From: Acidobacteriota bacterium
GTDB lineage: Bacteria; Acidobacteriota; UBA6911
NCBI GenBank assembly: GCA_023265215.1
Contig: JAHFUH010000184.1
Location: 1-9,008, forward strand
Length of the DNA: 9,008 nucleotides
Reading direction: 5' to 3'
Each line of letters opens with the position of its first letter. Position 1 is the stretch's first letter. The translations under genes were made by a program, and so were the position numbers. Shown here piece by piece: positions 6,222 through 9,008 of the stretch. Under the pieces are notes generated by a model, which ran no database searches, was not told where the DNA came from, and was given only the letters and a program-made list of their open reading frames with translations.

Positions 6222-6298
6222 GCGCCTGTAGCTCAGTTGGATAGAGCATCGGTTTCCTAAACCGGGGGTCGCAGGTTCAAGCCCTGCCAGGCGTACCA
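6222..6298 (+). tRNA. tRNA-Arg (anticodon CCU, reads AGG)
   Basis: The 77 bases fold as a complete cloverleaf: acceptor GCGCCTG/CAGGCGT, D-stem GCTC/GAGC with loop AGTTGGATA, anticodon stem TCGGT/ACCGG around TTCCTAA (CCT at 34-36, so Arg), variable GGGTC, and T-arm GCAGG-TTCAAGC-CCTGC. The discriminator is A and CCA is encoded. The first acceptor pair is G1-U72 wobble. No clear promoter or T-tract terminator was seen next to it. Confidence 0.96.
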
Positions 6299-6527
6299 TT
6301 CTTAATAACTTACAGCCTCACTGTTCCTCCTTTATTTCTCCCACTTCATCAAGTTTTTCAACAGCCTTCCTTTCTGCTTCCTGACATCCCCCAAGACATG
6401 CTGCAATCTGGGTCGAGGCTTTTCCCTGTGGGCCGGAAGGTTGCGTTGAAGGACTCCACCTCGGCAAACGGCCGGGTGCCACCATGGCAGCCATTTACAG
6501 ATAGATTTCACTTGCCACACTACCCGG
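6299..6527. other. Intergenic between tRNA-Arg and glgA 3' end
   Basis: There is no recognisable gene. On the minus strand a 58-codon frame (6494 down to 6318) ends in a charged, helix-like tail (EAERKAVEKLDEVGEIKEEQ). It has no ribosome binding site and resembles nothing I know, so I do not call it. No strong terminator hairpin for glgA is visible here. Confidence 0.5.
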
Positions 6528-8063
6528 TCAGCGCACGGTTTGTCTGTTTTGCAGGGCGTGCTGATAAACTTCGACGTACCGATGCGCGGAAGTGTTCCAA
6601 TCGAAGTTCTGGGCCATCGCCTGCCGGCGAAGCTGGGTTATGTGATGCGGGCGGTCGTACCAAGTCGACACAGCCCAGCCTATGGTGTCATGAAGCGCGG
6701 CGGATGTGGGGGTCCAGAATTTGAAGCCAGTGCCATTGCCTGTAGCCTCGTCGTAGTTCTGCACGGTGTCATCGAGACCGCCCGCGGCACGGACAACGGG
6801 CAAGGTACCGTATTTCAGCGAATAGATCTGGTTTAAACCGCACGGCTCGTAAAGCGAGGGCATGAGGAAGAAGTCGCTGCCCGCTTCGATCCGATGACTG
6901 AGTTCAATGGAGAACCCGATGTGGACGCCGACGTTGCCGGGGTAAGTCGATTGCAGCCATCGGAAGAAATTTTCAGTATCAGTGTCACCATTGCCGAGGA
7001 CAGCGATCTGAAAAGCCATCCGCTTCATGGCTGCGGGTAGTGCTTCCCGGAGCAGACTGAAACCTTTTTGCATTGCGAATCGCGAGACAATGCCGAAGAC
7101 CGGCAATTCTGCGGTCTCCTGGAGATTGAGCTGTTTCTGAAGCGCGGCTTTACAATTGGCTTTGCCGCTGAGATCGCGGGTGTTGTAGCGCGAAGGAATG
7201 TGTGGGTCAATCTCCGGATTCCAGTGTTCGTAATCTGCGCCATTGATGATTCCGAAGAGATCGTCCAGCCGGTTGTTCAGGTACGGGGCGAGACCCATAC
7301 CGCCGTCAGGAGTGAGAATTTCCCGGGCGTGTGTTGGCGATACAGTGGTTAACGCATCAGCGTATGTAATGCCCGACTTCAGCATGTTGACTTTGCCGTG
7401 ATCCTCCATCCTGTCCTGCGTGAAATGATGCGGGCTGATTCCGATGTACTGGAAGACTCCCGAATCGTAGACTCCTGAATAACCTATGTTATGGATGGTC
7501 AACACACTGGCTGTGTTGGACAATGGCGACAGAACCCAATCCCACGTTTTGAGGAAAACGGCAACCAAGGCCGATGGCCAGTCGTGGAGGTGCATGACGT
7601 GCGGGATGAATTGCCAATCCTTGCAGATTTGCATCGCGGCCTTGGACAGCAGGGCGAAGCGGTACCCGTTGTCTTGGTAATGACCATGCGGCCCGTCGTA
7701 GATCCCCGGTCGGCCAAAATAGGATTGATAATCAACAAACCAGACCGGCACTTTGTTGTCCAGTTGGCCTTCGTGGACACCGACCCAGTGCTCGATACCA
7801 CCGCCCATGTGGACACAACTACTGCCGGTGAAATGGATGCCGTATTTGGCGCGGTCGATGGTTGAGTACAGAGGCAACACCACTCGGGTTTCGTGCCCCA
7901 GATGCCGCAATGCCTTCGACAGGCCCGCAACGACGTCGGCAAGGCCGCCCAGTTTTGCAAAAGGTGCGCACTCCGAGGCCACCATCAGAACTCTCAAAGA
8001 CGTTGGGAGAGCGGCGCTACCTGTTCGTTGTGTCGATCGGTTATTTGCAGACTCGGCTCTCAT
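6528..8063 (-). CDS. glgA: Glycogen synthase (ADP-glucose type, GT5)
   Basis: A 511-residue GT-B glycosyltransferase that extends alpha-1,4-glucan from ADP-glucose in the cytoplasm. The N-terminal Rossmann half starts RVLMVASECAPFAKLGGLAD (about 24-43), containing the KxGGL nucleotide-sugar motif (Lys37). MHLHDW (about 157-162) carries the conserved active-site His. The C-terminal half has GIVSRFAMQKG (about 323-333) with the Arg and Lys that bind the phosphates, then LMPSLYEPCGLNQIYSLKYG (about 399-418) with the conserved Glu, and AAGGLDDTV. Usual length is near 480; the excess is mostly a 22-residue polar N-terminal extension before the fold. The ATG at 8063 is chosen because AGGGA (8074-8070) sits 6 bases upstream; an internal TTG at 7997 would remove the extension but has no ribosome binding site. 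No other glycogen gene is in the window. Confidence 0.96.
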   Translation of the reverse strand: MRAESANNRSTQRTGSAALPTSLRVLMVASECAPFAKLGGLADVVAGLSKALRHLGHETRVVLPLYSTIDRAKYGIHFTGSSCVHMGGGIEHWVGVHEGQLDNKVPVWFVDYQSYFGRPGIYDGPHGHYQDNGYRFALLSKAAMQICKDWQFIPHVMHLHDWPSALVAVFLKTWDWVLSPLSNTASVLTIHNIGYSGVYDSGVFQYIGISPHHFTQDRMEDHGKVNMLKSGITYADALTTVSPTHAREILTPDGGMGLAPYLNNRLDDLFGIINGADYEHWNPEIDPHIPSRYNTRDLSGKANCKAALQKQLNLQETAELPVFGIVSRFAMQKGFSLLREALPAAMKRMAFQIAVLGNGDTDTENFFRWLQSTYPGNVGVHIGFSIELSHRIEAGSDFFLMPSLYEPCGLNQIYSLKYGTLPVVRAAGGLDDTVQNYDEATGNGTGFKFWTPTSAALHDTIGWAVSTWYDRPHHITQLRRQAMAQNFDWNTSAHRYVEVYQHALQNRQTVR

Positions 8064-8425
8064 TCTTGGTCCCTAGCCATTCATGGGTGCAACACGAGCC
8101 GGCGGCGTCGAAGTCCGCGACACCAATTCCGCCCTGCCTGCGATTTTATCCCAGTTCGAAAAATATTGTTCGGAGTTTTTGTACACGTTGGTTTTATCGC
8201 CATCGCCGCGCATTGCCGGCCATTACCCGCGGCCACGCATTTCCGTTGAATCCGGCGGGTTATTATTTCCCCATTCGTCCTCAAATTTGTGGTTGTTGAT
8301 TATATTTCGTAGTAAGATCCTCCTACGTTTTTCATTTTCAGTTTTTTTGGCTGGGCGCCTCCGGAGCGGCAGCGCGGTTGCACTTGTCTGCTGCAGAACA
8401 GATTTGATATTTGAGGAGATAAAGT
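8064..8425. other. 362-base divergent intergenic region
   Basis: No gene is visible on either strand. It must hold the promoters of glgA (minus) and the MoaF-like gene (plus), but I find only weak boxes: on the plus strand TTGTCT (8384-8389) with TGATAT (8405-8410) at 15 bases. GAGGAG at 8413-8418 is the ribosome binding site of the right-hand gene. A T-rich stretch lies near 8327-8348. Confidence 0.5.
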
Positions 8426-9008
8426 ATGAATATTCCAATGCACAGATTTAAATATACAAAACTCACAAAAGACCAGATAGACCAGAAACTGGTGGTGACT
8501 GCAGCCGGCCCAAAATCCGCGTCTGAGTTTTCGGATGCTCTGGCCGGGAAGTCGCTAAAAATTGTGACCGACAATGGCCCTGTTTTGACCTATTCCTTCA
8601 AAAGCAAAAACAAGCTTTCTTTCGTTGAAGGACAGGGATCAGCCGTGGAATGCGGCTACGGCGTATTGACCCAGAAGTTTCTGGTTCTCTTTTCCCACAT
8701 GATTCCCAAAACCGAGAAAGGCTATAATGTTTTCGTCGATCGGGATACGAATCTTGTCACGGTTTTTGAGGTGTGGTTTTGCAGCGACAAGAAGGAAAAG
8801 GCCCTGGGCGGACAGGATCTCCCGCTCGATCCCAGGGAAGTGCAGCGGCAGATTTATTTCGGCTATGTTGAGGTCGCAGGGCAGAAACCGCCGGAACAGC
8901 GCCATCACCTTACCAACAGGATGGAAGGCAAAGGTTTATATTGGAAGCAGGATAACGGCATCGAGACGCTGGAACTCTACACTTCGGTTGTTTCCTCGAA
9001 CTTTGTCG
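8426..9008 (+). CDS. MoaF-like lipocalin-fold protein, 3' end cut by window
   Basis: The frame is open from ATG 8426 for 194 codons to the window edge. GAGGAG lies 7 bases before the start. There is no signal peptide, so it is probably cytoplasmic. Two similar segments, LAGKSLKIVTDNGPVLTYSF (39-58) and MEGKGLYWKQDNGIETLELY (166-185), look like the first strands of two tandem lipocalin-type barrels, which fits the two-domain MoaF family. Between them lie KGYNVFVDRDTNLVTVFEVW (98-117) and FGYVEVAGQKPPEQRHHLTN (145-164). MoaF is named from a molybdenum-cofactor locus, but its biochemical role is not settled, and no moa gene is nearby. The call is from remembered family pattern and moderately sure; another lipocalin-like family is possible. 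The missing C-terminus would help decide. Confidence 0.6.
   Translation, partial: MNIPMHRFKYTKLTKDQIDQKLVVTAAGPKSASEFSDALAGKSLKIVTDNGPVLTYSFKSKNKLSFVEGQGSAVECGYGVLTQKFLVLFSHMIPKTEKGYNVFVDRDTNLVTVFEVWFCSDKKEKALGGQDLPLDPREVQRQIYFGYVEVAGQKPPEQRHHLTNRMEGKGLYWKQDNGIETLELYTSVVSSNFV

Noticed and set aside
6102..6299. Minus-strand open frame with the peptide LAGLEPATPGLGNRCSIQLS
   Set aside because: It is the antisense of the tRNA-Arg gene. This peptide pattern is a familiar spurious annotation caused by conserved tRNA sequence.
8081..8284. 67-codon minus-strand frame upstream of glgA
   Set aside because: Basic, low-information peptide with no ribosome binding site or family resemblance, in a region needed for divergent promoters.

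Overview
The window looks like a chromosomal segment of a Gram-negative soil bacterium, most likely an acidobacterium (Solibacteres/Bryobacterales type). This is an inference from the mix of a secreted tannase/feruloyl-esterase-family protein, a small secreted beta-strand protein beginning its mature part with ADITGKW, and otherwise ordinary housekeeping genes. No 16S or other marker gene is present, so the assignment is tentative. Base composition is moderate, and there is no phage, integrase, transposase, CRISPR or toxin-antitoxin gene.

Layout, left to right. Positions 1-1411 (minus) hold most of a secreted tannase-family protein that runs off the left edge. A 232-base divergent intergenic region with good promoter-like boxes and TTAGAG half-sites follows. 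Next come two plus-strand genes: a SnoaL/NTF2-like protein (1644-2069) and a small exported beta-rich protein (2236-2634). A perfect 12-bp hairpin separates the latter from a convergent rubrerythrin-like diiron protein (2698-3213, minus). The gene-free stretch 3214-3802 contains a 208-bp GC-rich palindromic element (3464-3671) with perfect 21-bp terminal inverted repeats and further nested stems.

Positions 3803-6088 form a tight plus-strand cluster: pepD (M20 dipeptidase), acyP (acylphosphatase) and apt (adenine phosphoribosyltransferase), with gaps of 14 and 1 bases. A tRNA-Arg(CCU) gene lies at 6222-6298. glgA (glycogen synthase, 6528-8063, minus) and a plus-strand MoaF-like lipocalin-fold gene cut by the right edge (from 8426) diverge from a 362-base intergenic region.

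How the genes work together: only pepD-acyP-apt looks like one transcription unit, and its three products act in unrelated parts of metabolism (dipeptide turnover, acyl-phosphate hydrolysis, purine salvage). The rest look like independent units.

The two most notable observations are (1) the tannase-family protein, whose catalytic Ser, Asp and His positions read His, Glu and Met while the two flanking cysteines that form the family's active-site disulfide are kept; and (2) the 208-bp nested palindrome, which could be a miniature mobile element or a structured RNA. I did not find a clear multi-gene novel system.
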